Assembly (NCBI RefSeq): GCF_950295315.1
Contig: NC_080164.1
Span: forward strand, 54,095,451-54,159,450
DNA length: 64,000 bases
Source of the DNA: Erinaceus europaeus
Taxonomy: Eukaryota; Chordata; Mammalia; Eulipotyphla; Erinaceidae
Direction of reading: 5' to 3'
The notes under the pieces are model-generated. The model ran no database searches, was not told the DNA's origin, and saw only the letters and a program-made list of their open reading frames with translations. Of this stretch, positions 1 through 11,649 are shown piece by piece. How positions within the stretch are numbered: the first letter of the stretch is position 1; each line of letters begins with the position of its first letter. Both the position numbers and the translations under genes were made by a program.

Positions 1-125
1 ACAAGAAACTGTTACTCTCTGTCATAAGCAAAGCAATACTTTTTGTATTTTGAATCATTTATATTTATCACTTTGTAAAACTTAATTTTTCAGTTTTAAA
101 TGCTAAGTCTTAGTTACAAAGAAGA

Positions 126-376
126 AAGGCAGTAGTGCAGTGGGCTACGCACACGTGGAGCAAAGAAACCCTGTTCGAGGACCCCCCACCCCCGGCTCCC
201 CACCTGCAGCGGAGTCACAGGTGGTGAAGCAGGTCTGCAGGTGTCTATCTTTCTCTCCCCCCTCTTTGTCTTACCCTCCTCTCTCCACTTCTTTCTGTCC
301 TAACAACGATGACATCAATAACAACAACAATAACTACAACAAGGGCAACAAAAGGGAAAATAAATAAATAAATAAT
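126..376 (+). mobile_element. SINE-A
   Basis: Damaged tRNA-like head, then ggctccccacctgcagcgga, a CT-rich middle, and a CAACAACAATAACTACAACA tail ending AATAAATAAATAA. Confidence 0.9.
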
Positions 377-719
377 TGAAATTTGGGCTCAGAAATAAAC
401 CTACAAAAGAGATAATGGTTATTGGTGAGGTATAGAAAAATCATTTGGGGGCTCTCAGGATGCCAGGAAAATGTTTTGCTCCCTCACAGGTTTGAGAAAT
501 AAACATCATTAGACCATTAATAGCGAGAGAAAAGGGGGAATATGGAGTGGTGGACACACAGCATTCACCTCATAATGAGGTTCTGTGAAATGTCCCCACA
601 AGATTGCCCGCTTCCTCTATTTATTGGGTATGTGTGCATACAGATATGTCAAATATAACAGCTTAAGGGTGTATATATAAACATCTTAAAGGTATAAATA
701 CATACATCTTTTACATTTT

Positions 720-845
720 TTTTAAGATTTAGTATATTTGTCCATTTTATTGGAAGGGGGACAGGTAAATGGTGTATAGTATGGTTGTCGGTACATGGGT
801 ATAGCTTTTCATCTCCTCCAGGTGTCTGCGATTTTTTTTACTAAT
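720..845 (-). mobile_element. L1 3'-end fragment
   Basis: The plus strand reads as the reverse complement of an L1 3' tail (tattggaagggggacaggta, ggttgtcggtacatgggtat), paralleling 20560-20690. It lies inside a 608-bp block bounded by 14-bp direct repeats. Confidence 0.6.
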
Positions 846-999
846 CATATAGTAAGACTCCAAGGTCATCTTCACCCTTCTTTCTTTCTTTCTTTCTTTT
901 AGGGGTTGAAGCAAGGCATTTGTTCTTTTGCAAAAGTGTTTGCAGACAACAGTGGCAATCAGGCAGCTGTGCAACCCTAATACCCTTCGCCTTTATTTT

Positions 1000-1290
1000 A
1001 TTTTTTATTAGTGATTTAATAATGATTAACAAGATTATAAGATAACAGGGGTGAAATTCTATACATTTCCCACCACCAGAGTTCTGTATTCCACCCCCTC
1101 CACTGGAAACTTCCCTATTCTTTATCCTTCTGGGAGTATGGGCCAAAATTCTTTGTGGGGTGCAGAAGGTAGAAGGTCTGGCTTCTATAATTGTTTCTCC
1201 ACTAAACATGGATGCAGCAGGTGGATCTGTTTCTATCTTTGCCTAATGGGGTAGGGCTGTGGAGAGGTGAGGTTCCAGGACACACTGGTG
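1000..1290 (-). mobile_element. Family R fragment
   Basis: The reverse complement contains the family R hallmark words (ttctgggagtatgg, gcagaaggtagaaggtctgg, ttcccaccacc). It is diverged from the young copies at 3.1 and 50.2 kb. Confidence 0.85.
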
Positions 1291-1609
1291 AGGTCTACAT
1301 AAACATCTTAAAAGCGTGCATAATTGATAGATCTCTCTCCTAGTATATACACCACTCTACATCAGACATATGATTATATCAGAGTCTATGTTTACTTGAA
1401 CTCCTGGCTTTACCCCAAGGATGTAGGCATAGTTCACCAGTATCAGATAAAGCCTCTGTTAGCCAGAAATGCCTTTTGACCCATTTATCTGTGTTTACCC
1501 TGATACAGCCAAAACACCCCCCTGGAGGCTGGAGACAGAACTACAGAGATAACAAGGAATTTCTGACATAACTGGTTCCAATAAATTCCAGTAAGTGATC
1601 AGGCATTAT

Positions 1610-2220
1610 AAATTACAATGTCCCCAACAGTGAGGGTGTAGAGAATAAGCAACCCTTATACACTATTAAATAGGAATACAAATTGGTTCAGTCACTCTGG
1701 AAAATGGTATAGTTTTTCCTCAAAAAAATTCAAGATAATACAAATGTCATATATTTCAATAATTCCACTCCTGGGTATATAATGGAAGTAAATGAAATTC
1801 TACGACAATATCCAAGAAGTGGAAACAGCAAAATGTCCATTAATGGATGAACTGATAAATAAGATATGACATACAGACACACACACATATATAATGGAAT
1901 ATTATTTACCTTGTACTATGGAATATTATTTTTTAAAAAAAGAAAAAATTCTGTCATTTACAACAACATGGATGGATCTTGAGAGCATTGTATTAAGTGA
2001 AATAAATACAAGAAAAAAAATACTCTATGTGAAACTTATATATGCAACCTAGAAAATCTGAACTCACTGGTACGTGAAAAGGTTGGTGATTATCAGAGTG
2101 GGGGTGGGGTGGGGTGGGAAAAAATATGGTCAGAGGTAGAAATTTCCAACTATAAGTCCTGGAGATACTATGCAGAACAGAATGACTACAATTAACAAAA
2201 CTATGTGGCATTTTTTAAAG
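1610..2220 (+). mobile_element. Old L1 3' fragment
   Basis: L1 landmarks appear in order: cactcctgggtatataatgg, aagtggaaacagcaaaatgtccatt, tggaatattattt, acaacatggatggatcttg, aagtgaaataa. Heavy divergence marks it as older than the 18-20 kb L1. Confidence 0.85.
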
Positions 2221-2532
2221 TTGTTGAGATAATAGGGAGATAGTATAGTGAACTTGTATAGCTCAACTCCTAAAATCACCATAAACCAGAGCTGGCTGAG
2301 AAGAGCTCTGGGTTGGGGGTAGGGGAAGGAGCAGTTCTCATTACAAGAAAAAAAAAAAATTGTAACTATGCAAGGTGATGGATGTTAAATAAATTTATTG
2401 TAGTAAAATCACTTCACAATTTATGTCAAGCATGATAATCAAATTGTTATACACTGTAAAGTAATACAATGTAGTACGTCTAAATTTTCAAAGAGAAATT
2501 TGGACAACTGAGGAATTAAAAGCTATAAAGGT

Positions 2533-2778
2533 GGGGCCGGGTGGTGATGCACCTGGTTGAGCACATGTATTACAATGTGCAAGGACCTGGGTTTGAACAC
2601 ACGTATTACAATGTGCAAGGACCCAGGTTCAAACCCCCGGCCCCCACCTGCAGGGAGAAAGCTTTGCGAGTGGTGAAGCAGTGCTATAGGTGTCTCTCAG
2701 TCTCTCTCTCTATCACCCCCTTGCCTCCTGATTTCTGCCTGTCTCTATTCAGTAAATAAAGATAAAAAATGCTTTAAA
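2533..2778 (+). mobile_element. SINE-B with internal duplication
   Basis: Head gggtggtgatgcacctggtt. The segment acatgtattacaatgtgcaa is repeated as acacgtattacaatgtgcaa, giving a 33-bp duplication in the tRNA-like part. AATAAAGATAA tail. Confidence 0.92.
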
Positions 2779-3088
2779 AAAAAAGAAAAACAAAAAGCTA
2801 TAAAGGTTTTTAGCAGCTAAGAAAAAAAATCCAAGAAAAAGGAAATGTCAGAATCTGGAGGTAAAAGTAAAAATGAACATCTGTAAGTTTAGGAAAAGAA
2901 AATCAGAACAAGAAGGAAAATAAATTTTAAAAATTATTATTTCTATTTTTGAATCTCAATTGTGTCTTCATACATTTAAATAACTGAAGAATCATAAATC
3001 ATTAGCAAATATTTACAAGAATTTAAGACTCATGAATGACAGAAGAGGTTGAAGTGCTTATAAGCTACAAGAAAATATATCATTAATT

Positions 3089-3890
3089 GGCTCACTTTCC
3101 CGTATGCCTCTCCCAATCCATATCAAATAAAATTGCATCTGCCGATCACAACCTAATCAACGCAAAGACTGCCACCTCAACATGCTTCACTTCAGACTGT
3201 GTCCAGAGACTTCGCGTGTGGAACGACAACCCTTCAGCTTCATTACTCGGGTGAGACCTTTCCTTTCATAGTACACTCTAATTCCATCTCAGGTGGCTCA
3301 CTTTCTAACAAAGTCCCATAACCTAGATATACACCAGTTTCTGTGAGAGAGAGCATATGTTCACACGTATCCATAAACTACTGCAAAATATATACCTGAA
3401 AGCAGAAGTACACTAGAGTTTGCAGTGAGTATCCCCCTAACACTTCCTCTCCAGTATTCCAAGCTTTGAGTCCATGATTGCTCAACAATTTGTTTGGCTT
3501 TGTATGTTAACTCTCTTTTCAGTCACCAGGTTCCAGATGTCATCAGGATACCAGCCAGGCTTCCCTGGACTGAAGACCCCACCAATGTGTCCTGGAGCTC
3601 CACTTCCCCAGAGACCCACCCTACTAGGGAAAGAGAGAGGCAGACTGGGTGTATGGACCAACCAGTCAACACCCATGTTCAGCAGGGAAGCAATTACAGA
3701 AGCCAGACCTTCCACCTTCTACAACCCACAATGACCCTGGGTCCATACTCCCAGAGGGATAGAGAATGGGAAAGCTATCAGGGGAGGGAGTGGGATATGG
3801 AGATTGGGTGGTGGGAATTGTGTGGAGTTGTACCCCTCCTACCCTATTGTTTTGTTAATTTATCCTTTCTCAAATAAAATAAATAAATAA
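3089..3890 (+). mobile_element. Young family R element with 20-bp TSD
   Basis: The 802-bp insert is flanked by aagaaaatatatcattaatt at 3069-3088 and 3891-3910 with no mismatch. It starts ggctcactttcccgtatgcc and ends in AATAAAATAAATAAATAAA. By eye it is about 95% identical to the copy at 50.4-51.2 kb. The long perfect TSD and A-rich tail indicate L1-type target-primed insertion. No known protein is encoded; open frames of about 80-127 codons exist on both strands over the 3' half. Confidence 0.93.
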
Positions 3891-4467
3891 AAGAAAATAT
3901 ATCATTAATTTAAGATCCTACACTTTACTTAGGTCCAACAATAGTATTCCAACTTGACCTTCCTTACTCAACAAACTCCAAGTTAACGTGACCATTGCCT
4001 TGAATACCATTCATCCTCAAAAAATTCACCATGATTAAGGAATTGAAGATTGAGGGTTGGGGATGAGAGGTAGGGTAGAGTACCAAATGCCTGCATGTCA
4101 CATAATATGTTTTAAACTATCTTAAGTGTTTTACAAAAAAAAAAAAAAAAGAAGAACCAAAAGGAAAAGACCTCATTTAAAGTTCGCCTAAAAAGACACA
4201 AGGAAATAATGAATTATTGCATTGCCAAGTATGAACAGGAATCATTCACCCAGTCTCAAACACTAAAAAGATATTACTCAATCTATTTTACAAATAAGAA
4301 AACTGTAGTATGGAGATGTTAAGAAGCTTTATGAAGGTGACTCAAAAAGTAAGTTCAGAGTGTGATCTGAAATGAGGCAATCTGGCAGCAGAATTCAGGC
4401 TTGGAACCCATTAATGTACACCAAAGAATGTACTGTAGATTCTATAGGGAATCACAAAAGATATTTT

Positions 4468-4645
4468 CTTTTTTTTGTTAATTTTACTTATTTTATTTTT
4501 TTGAGAGAGATGCAGAGAGAGAGAAACACCAGAGCACTGCTCAGCTCTGGTTTATGGTGGTGCGGGGGATTGAACCTGGGATTTAGGAGCTTCAGGCATG
4601 AGAGTCTGTTTGCATAACCATTATGCTGTCTCCCCCTGCCCACAA
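4468..4645 (-). mobile_element. SINE-D
   Basis: The reverse complement of cagctctggtttatggtggt, gggattgaacctgggattta and tgcataaccattatgctgtc, the standard D-type order. Confidence 0.85.
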
Positions 4646-4974
4646 AAGATATTTTCAAGAAGTATTAATCTTTCAGAGTTTTCATTTAGGAAAATAATGA
4701 TTATTTATATACATAGATTTTAGCTTATTTTCCAAAATTACAATTAAAGGTAACATTAGTTATATGTTATGTCTGTAGCATATAACCTATGATATCATCC
4801 ACAATGCTTTTCAGAGAAGATACATCAGCCTGATGTAAACCCAACTATTAATTTTAAATATTCAGATGTGTCTACTAACAAATGAGGTTTATTTTAAATA
4901 GTTTAAATAAGTTTAAACAGATTAAAGAATAAATAACTGACTCAGTAATAATGTTTAGAAGCATGATTTCATAG

Positions 4975-5100
4975 GCCCCAGCGTATGGTACTGTGGATAC
5001 AATGCATGCATTACCATGTTGCAGGTTCTAGTCTCAATCCCCAACACCACACAGGAGCAACAAAGAGACTACCAAGAAAACCCTATGGGTGGTGAGCTGT
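4975..5100 (+). mobile_element. SINE-E-like fragment
   Basis: Contains cagcgtatggtactgtggat and tctagtctcaatccccaaca, a diverged tRNA-like promoter with a B-box-like word. A second weaker remnant follows at 5140-5230. Confidence 0.5.
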
Positions 5101-5316
5101 GTTTCTGTTTGTCTATCTAAACATAGAAAGAAAACTGACTGGGAAGCAGTTCAGCTATATCGTACATGTGTGAGGTACTGTGTTCATTTCCCAGCTCTGC
5201 TCAACTATATAAACAAGTAAGATAAATAAATGTGATTGTTCAGTTGCATGAAGTACATCATCACTATTTATGAAAACACCTTCCTATTTATAAAATTTTT
5301 TTTAAATATGAAAGCA

Positions 5317-5594
5317 GGGAGTCGGGCTGTAGCGCAGCAGGTTAAGCGCAGGTGGCGCAAAGCACAAGGACCGGCATAAGGATCCCGGTCCGAACCCCGG
5401 CTCCCCACCTGCAGGGGAGTCGCTTCACAGGCGGTGAAGCAGGTCTACAGGTGTCTAGCTTTCTCTCCTCCTCTCTGTCTTCCCCTCCTCTCTCCATTTC
5501 TCTCTGTCCTATCCAACAACGACAACAACAATAATAACTACAACAATAAAACAACAAGGGCAACAAAAGGAAAATAAATAAAATAAAAATATAT
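5317..5594 (+). mobile_element. SINE-A, well preserved
   Basis: Complete head gggagtcgggctgtagcgca, B box ggtccgaaccc, core ccccacctgcaggggagtcg, CAACAACGACAACAACAATA tail. TSD atatgaaagca on both sides. Confidence 0.95.
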
Positions 5595-5652
5595 ATATGA
5601 AAGCAATGCAGTAAAAGGTTACCAAGTTACAAAAAAAAAAAAAGAAAAAGTT

Positions 5653-5930
5653 ACTGGGGCCTGGTGATGGTGTACCAAGTGAAGCTTACATATTATCATG
5701 TGCAAGGGCTCAGGTTCAAGCCCTCACTCCCCACCTCCGGGGGGAGAGTGATTCATGAGTGTTCTTTCTCCCCATCTCCCATTCCTTTCTCAACTTCCCT
5801 CTATCCTATCCAATAAAACAAAAAGAAAAAATGAAACAAAATGGCCACTGAAACCAGTGGATTCATACTGCTGGCACCAAGTCCCAGTGGTAACTCTGAT
5901 GGTACTACAAATTGACTGAAAAATTAATTA
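5653..5930 (+). mobile_element. SINE-A/B relative, diverged
   Basis: Head ggcctggtgatggtgtacca, core ctccccacctccggggggag, and the 3' module accagtggattcatactgct. It mixes a B-like head with an A-like 3' module. Confidence 0.8.
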
Positions 5931-6616
5931 TAAAGTTACAAAGTAAAAATTCAAATATACACTTATGTGCTAATTAAAAAAGAAAATGTTTTGTTTAATG
6001 TAATTTACTTGTAGCCTGGGATAATGTTCCTAGTAGTATAAGATAACTGAAAGCAAAGAGGCAGAGAAGTAAAATGTGTTCCAGAAAATTAGGCATGGTA
6101 ACTCAAAAAACAACTCCAAGGATGATACTGATGTCAAAGAGTTTGAAACAAATTTACTTTAAGAGAAGTAAGACAACTAGAGCCATGTTCCCTGAAGGGA
6201 AACATTCTGATAAATATGCCATTAAGAGATTTAATGTTTATACAAATGTCACAGCATATGGTTACATAAACTTACCTGATAACGCCTATTACATACCTAA
6301 ACAATAAGGTTTTGCTTACATATTTGCATATATCATGATATATGTGGTCCATCACTGACCAAAACATCATTAAACAACACATGCGTGCAAAAACAACATG
6401 TACTACTAAACTGAATCAAAGATGTGGTAAGGGGAGTTCTTTTTATGTGTATTAAAAATATTCTTGGAGAAATCTGAATAAGGCTTATAAATTATAGTAT
6501 TGTATCAAATTGTTTTCCTGATTCTGATGACTGTGTTATGGTTGCGTAAGTAAATGTGTTTTTAGAAATACACCAAACTATATGCTCAGTCTATGAAATG
6601 TATCTTTCATAGCAAG

Positions 6617-6728
6617 ATCTTTATTTTTTTATTTTTCTGGCTGATGGTGGTACTGGGGATTGAACCTGGGACCTCAGAATCTCAAGCATGAGAGTCTTTT
6701 GCATAACCATTATGCTAGCTCCCCAGAC
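6617..6728 (-). mobile_element. SINE-D
   Basis: The plus strand reads ggctgatggtggtactgggg, gattgaacctgggacctcag and gcataaccattatgctagct. Confidence 0.85.
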
Positions 6729-6947
6729 CTACAATAATGCATTTAAAAATAAAGCATCACATCTAATTTATTCTCAAGGGGATAAGGAAAACATGTATAT
6801 GCATATATACACATGCATGTACATACACAAAGAGAATGATAAAGTAGATGGGAAATCTAGATGAAGTGTATGTAAGAATTCCTTGTGCTACTTTTGCAAC
6901 TTCTATCTATCTGAAATTATAAAACCTTAATTTTAAAAATCAACAAA

Positions 6948-7206
6948 TGGTGGTACACTGGGTTATGCAATGAGTGGACCCAAGCAAGGATCCCAGTTAA
7001 GAGACCCTAGCTCCCCACCTTCAGGGGGGTCACTTCACAGATGGTGAAGCAGCTGTCTATCTTTCTCTCCCCCTCTCTATTTTCCTCTTCCCTCTCAATT
7101 TCTCTCTGTCCTATCCAATAAAAAGAAATGACCACCAGGAGCAATGGATTCATAGTGCCAGCACCAAACCCCAGTGATAATCCTGAAGGCAAAGAAAAAA
7201 AAAAAT
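6948..7206 (+). mobile_element. SINE-A, diverged, long 3' form
   Basis: Core ctccccaccttcaggggggt, then ccaccaggagcaatggattc and an A-run. The head is partly lost. Confidence 0.88.
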
Positions 7207-7385
7207 TAAAACAAAGAACAGTATCTTAAGAAAATGTTTATGAAATCTAGCAGACTTTATTATATTCATATATTTTATATGTTGTGACTTTAATATGTGT
7301 GGCTAAATTATTACATTAAATACCAGTGATTATTTGATCATTTGCCTCATCGGTTAGCCAAAAAATAAATAAATAAAAGTAACCC

Positions 7386-7670
7386 GGGAGTCGGGCGGTA
7401 GTGCATCGGGGTTAAGCACATGTGGTGCCAAGCGCAAGGACCGGCATAAGGATCCGGTTCCAGCTGCCAGCCCCCCATTTGCAGGGCAGTCGCTTTACAT
7501 GCAGAGAAGCAGGTCTGCAGGTGTTATCTTTCTCTCCCCCTCTGTCTTCCCCTCCTCTCTCTGTCTCATCTCTCTCTGTCCCATCCAACTACAACGACAT
7601 CAATAACAACAATAATAACTGCAACAATAAAACAACAAGGGTACAAAAGAGAAAATAAATTTTAAAAAAC
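7386..7670 (+). mobile_element. SINE-A
   Basis: Head gggagtcgggcggtagtgca, CATCAATAACAACAATAATA tail. The core has ccatttgcagggcagtcgct, a mildly diverged copy. Confidence 0.93.
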
Positions 7671-7679
7671 ACACAAAAA

Positions 7680-8950
7680 GTACCCCTTTAACTGGGAAAA
7701 TGTTGGTGATGGAGAATAGAAATTAGAGGGTAAGTAACCTTTTATTCAGAATTACCTTATATTCTAAGACACAGAACCCAACTTCTAGATTAATATCCCC
7801 AAAGAAAGAGACCAGAACAAGTTCCCGTACCATAAAACAAAATATAGCACTTCTGATGACTTTGGGGTACATAAATAACATCTATCACTTAGTATTGTCT
7901 GGCCACAGCTTAAAATAACCCAGTTCAATATACAGTCTAGTCATGGCCAAAGAGAAAACTGGGTTGAGCTATTTTCAACTGTACCCTAACAATAAGTTGA
8001 GCACTCCTTCATATTTTTTATCAGCTTATGAGGGGCGGAGAAGGGTTAATCATTTTTTTAAAATAATAGTTTCTTTTATATATTCAATAATCAAGACAAG
8101 TGTTTCTATTTCTAAAAGTGAAGAATAGTACTATCCAAAAGAACTATTGATAGTTTCTTTAGCACTGACCTATCTTGTAATTCACTTACCAGGAAGAATA
8201 CTTTTCTAACACAAAAGAGTACAAGACTGCCTGTCGCATGTTATACTTCCCTAAGAAAGAATTATTTCATTTTCCTCTTTATGCCCTATTGTTGATTAAA
8301 GAATAATACTAAAACTCACTTAAAGCTCTTCTTAATTTGACTTCTATCAACTATTCCAACCTAGTCTCCTACACTGTATGCTGCCTACAAATTAGACCCA
8401 TGAAAGGTCTGTACTTTTGAGTATTCCATGTTATCAGATGCAATGAGCATTTATTTTTTGAGTCATCATCTGGTCTCCTAGCAACTTTGATACCTTTTCT
8501 ACCTCTCTGCAGACTATTCCTCCTCCACTTAAATAGGCAATATTGAGAAATCCTTAGAAATTGACTCTACCCTTACCAACTCCAGAATGTTAAATACTGT
8601 ATTTAGTCTTTTGGAGATTTTTTTTTCAGTTAGTATAATTCTCTGGAGATTGTTTCATATAGCTGTGTGTACATTTATCTTCACTATTTTATTATTATTA
8701 TTTTCATCACTCTATGAAGTTACCACAGTTTGTTTACTCATCCAACCACTGAAGGGCAATAGGAGTATGTCTATAATGGGACAATAGGAGTGCTCCTTGT
8801 TGTAATGGAAATTTTCTGCACCTGACTACACTGCAATGTCTTGGTTATGGCATCAATCTATTTGCTCTTTTAAAGACTCCCTCAACTAACTGGACCACAG
8901 ATAAGCGGTATCAAGTTTTATTTCTATACTAATTTTTTAACACAGAAGAA
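7680..8950. other. Unique intron sequence
   Basis: AT-rich; no repeat, splice-flanked frame or RNA gene recognised. Confidence 0.6.
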
Positions 8951-8959
8951 ATTATCCTT

Positions 8960-9150
8960 GGGAGCCAGGGAATGGCTTTACCAATAGAACATACACTTTA
9001 CCATATATTAGGACCTAAGTTCAAGCCCCCACCTATTACAAGGGAATAACATACAAAGGATAAGCTTCACAAGTGGTGGGGTGTCTATAGTGCCTGTCCT
9101 TTTCTCTCTCCCTCTTCCCCCATCTGATCCTCCCTCAATCTGGAAAAAAG
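8960..9150 (+). mobile_element. Diverged SINE-B-like element
   Basis: gggagccagggaatggcttt, aagttcaagcccccacctat and aagcttcacaagtggtgggg preserve the B-type order; the tail is replaced by GAAAA runs. Confidence 0.7.
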
Positions 9151-9295
9151 GAAAGAAAAAGAAAAAAAAAATAGTCTACTGGGAACAACTCATGTATGAG
9201 GACCCCCGTCCCCACGAACTACAAAATAAAACAAAGATTTCAACTTAGTTAATATTTTGATATCAAAGTAGACCTTTAAAATTTTAAGAAAGGTT

Positions 9296-9450
9296 GTGGT
9301 CCGGGAGGTAGTGCAGTGGATAATGCATTAGACTCTCAAGTATGAGGTACTGAGTTTAATCCCCAGCAGCAAATGTACCAGAGTGATGTCTGGTTCTGTC
9401 TCTCTCTTCTCCTACCTTTCTAATAAATAAACAAAGAAATAAAGAAAATT
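9296..9450 (+). mobile_element. SINE-C
   Basis: ggtccgggaggtagtgcagt, ttagactctcaagtatgagg and a tail ctaataaataaacaaagaaa define type C. Confidence 0.9.
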
Positions 9451-9511
9451 TAAGAAAGGTTTTTAAGATTCCAAGAAAACAACAGTTTCTAATTAGTATA
9501 AAAGAAAAACA

Positions 9512-9812
9512 GCGGGAGTCCGGGCTGTAGCGCAGCGGGTTTAGCACATGTGGTGCAAAGTGCAAGAACCTGAGTTAGGAACCCAGTTGGAGCCCCCGGC
9601 TCCCCACCTGCAGGGGAGTTGCTTCACAGGCAATGAAGCAGGTCTGCAGGTGTCTATCTTTCTCTCCCATCTCTGTCTTCCCCTCCTCTCTCCATTTCTC
9701 TCTGTGCTATCCAACAACAACATCAATAACTACAACAACAATCACTACAACAATGAAACAAGGGCAACAAAAGGAAATAAATAAATATAAACAAAAATTT
9801 AAAAAAAAAAAA
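9512..9812 (+). mobile_element. SINE-A
   Basis: Head gggagtccgggctgtagcgc, core ccccacctgcaggggagttg, tail with CAACAACAACATCAATAACT. TSD aaaaacagc on both sides. Confidence 0.95.
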
Positions 9813-9829
9813 CAGCTTTCAGGAACAAG

Positions 9830-11130
9830 ACGGAGCAATGTCATGTACTCTATGCCAAGCCCTTGAAGTGTATGACTCTCAAAATAAAGTCAATGAGGAT
9901 AGGTTTGCTAGTCTTTGTACTTTACATATACTCCTTGTAAAGTCTCTTCTTTTCCCAGCTTGGCTTACAAGCAAGCCTTACTTTTCCTTTTATATTACAA
10001 ACAGCTCTGTGTTTGGAACCTTACCAAACCTTCTACTTGGTATCGTACTAGGCTGCAAAACTCACAACAGAATTTCTGAGAGGTGCAATTGAGCTTGAAG
10101 ATCTTGTATGATCTTTACATTTTACAGATGTGTTCAGCTGGACAGCAAAAGGGCCCAACTAGAATGTAAAGCTCCTGACTTACAGGTTCTTTCATTTTAT
10201 AAGCCAAACTTACTTGAAGGATAAAGTACACCCCAGGAATAAAGCAAACCCCAGCCATTTGTATTATTTGACTGAATCCTAAAACCTCAAACTTAGAAAA
10301 ACAATTAAAGAGTGGTCCAGGAGGTGGCACAATGGATAAACCATTGGACTCTCAAGCATGAGCTTCTGAGTTCGATCCCTGGCAGTATATGTACTACAAT
10401 GATTTCTGGTTCTCTCTCTCTCCTCCTATCCCTTTCATTAACAAATAAAACATTAAAAACAACAATTTAAGTTGTCTAAATTTATTAGACACACAAATCC
10501 ATTTTCTATTAAGGTCTGCCAAGTAATAATGTGATTCCTGCAAGAATAAGGAAACCATTAACATTACCCAGACTGTCACCTAACTTCAGACAACCCTGAT
10601 TGTTGTTCTTAGGCAGAGAAAAACTTGCCTTCCTATAATTTCTATCTATTGATGCTATTCTACCTCTTTGTGCCAGAGATATAACACCTCCTTCCATATC
10701 TAAGAAAAAAACACCCTTTCATATATCTCAGAGTCATTAAGTCTCCTGAAGTAATTTTTCTGCTCTAAATTAAGTACCTCTCCAATTCCTTGTGCCTAAT
10801 CTTACATAATTTTCATCTTGGTTACTTTGCTCTGAATGCAATCCAACTTTTTTTAAAGATGTATTTATTTATGATAGAGGAGACATCACTTTTGTAACCA
10901 TCTTAAAACTAGGCTTCCCAGACCTTAATATGACACTTGAAATATGGTCTGACTAGAGAAGTCATTAAGTTCTTTCTTAGAGTCTTTTATCAATGCAGCT
11001 GAAGAACACATTTGCTGGTAACTGCATCAAATCACACTCATAGCAACTTGTGTCGAGTCAAATCTCTTTATTTGATACCTACAAGGCAGAATCTTTTTGA
11101 CTCAAGCATAGGTTTATTTTTGTTTTTTTC
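9830..11130. other. Mostly unique intron sequence
   Basis: Apart from the SINE-C at 10310 nothing is recognised. An 84-codon frame at 9838-10092 has no similarity I know and no exon signals. Confidence 0.55.
10310..10455 (+). mobile_element. SINE-C
   Basis: gtggtccaggaggtggcaca, ttggactctcaagcatgagc, gttcgatccctggcag, tail AACAAATAAAACATTAAAA. Confidence 0.9.
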
Positions 11131-11134
11131 TTTT

Positions 11135-11462
11135 TCTTTTGCCTCTAGTCTCTGGGGCTTGGTGCCAGTACTACAAATCCACCACTTCTGGCCACCATTT
11201 TTTCCTTTTTTTAATTTGATTTTATTTTTTTTATTAGAGAGGACAAAGAAATTGAGAAAGGATGGGGAGGGAGAGAGAGAGAGGAAGGGAGGGAGGGAAA
11301 GAGAAAGAGAGAGAGAAAGAAAGTCAGATACCTATACACTCTCTTTAACATTCATGAAGCAGTAGGTGGGCAGCAGGGGCTCCGAACCTGGGTCCATATG
11401 CTTATCCTTTCACATAATAATATGTGTGCTTAACCGGGTACACCACCTGAGTACTCAGCCCA
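11135..11462 (-). mobile_element. SINE-A, old
   Basis: The reverse complement carries the A-type 3' module (ctctggggcttggtgccagt in plus), a purine-rich middle at 11255-11330 and the head aaccgggtacaccacctgag. It abuts a SINE-B in the same orientation. Confidence 0.75.
11255..11330 (+). repeat. GA-rich purine tract
   Basis: gagagagagagaggaaggga and similar, within the reversed middle of an old SINE-A. Confidence 0.9.
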
Positions 11463-11647
11463 TTTATCTATTTATTTATTTATTTTGGATAGAGAATGAG
11501 AAATTGAGAAGGAAGGAGGAGGTATGGAGGGAGAAAGGAAGATAGTTACCAAAAGCACTATTTCAATGCTTCCCCAGGGGTCTTGAGCTCCTGTCCTTGC
11601 ACATTGTAACATGTGTGCTCAACTGGGTGTGCCACCGCCAGTCCCAC
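11463..11647 (-). mobile_element. SINE-B
   Basis: The plus strand reads ttatttattttggatagaga, then caactgggtgtgccaccgcc, the reverse of a B-type head. Confidence 0.85.
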
Positions 11648-11649
11648 AA

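Larger units (their letters stand above)
677..1312. repeat. Composite insert bounded by 14-bp direct repeats
   Basis: ATAAACATCTTAAA occurs at 677-690 and again at 1299-1312. Between them lie an L1 3' fragment, a TTTC run and a family R fragment, all in minus orientation. The outer sequence at about 540-676 and 1313-1600 appears to be one older element split by this insertion; I could not classify it. Confidence 0.7.
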
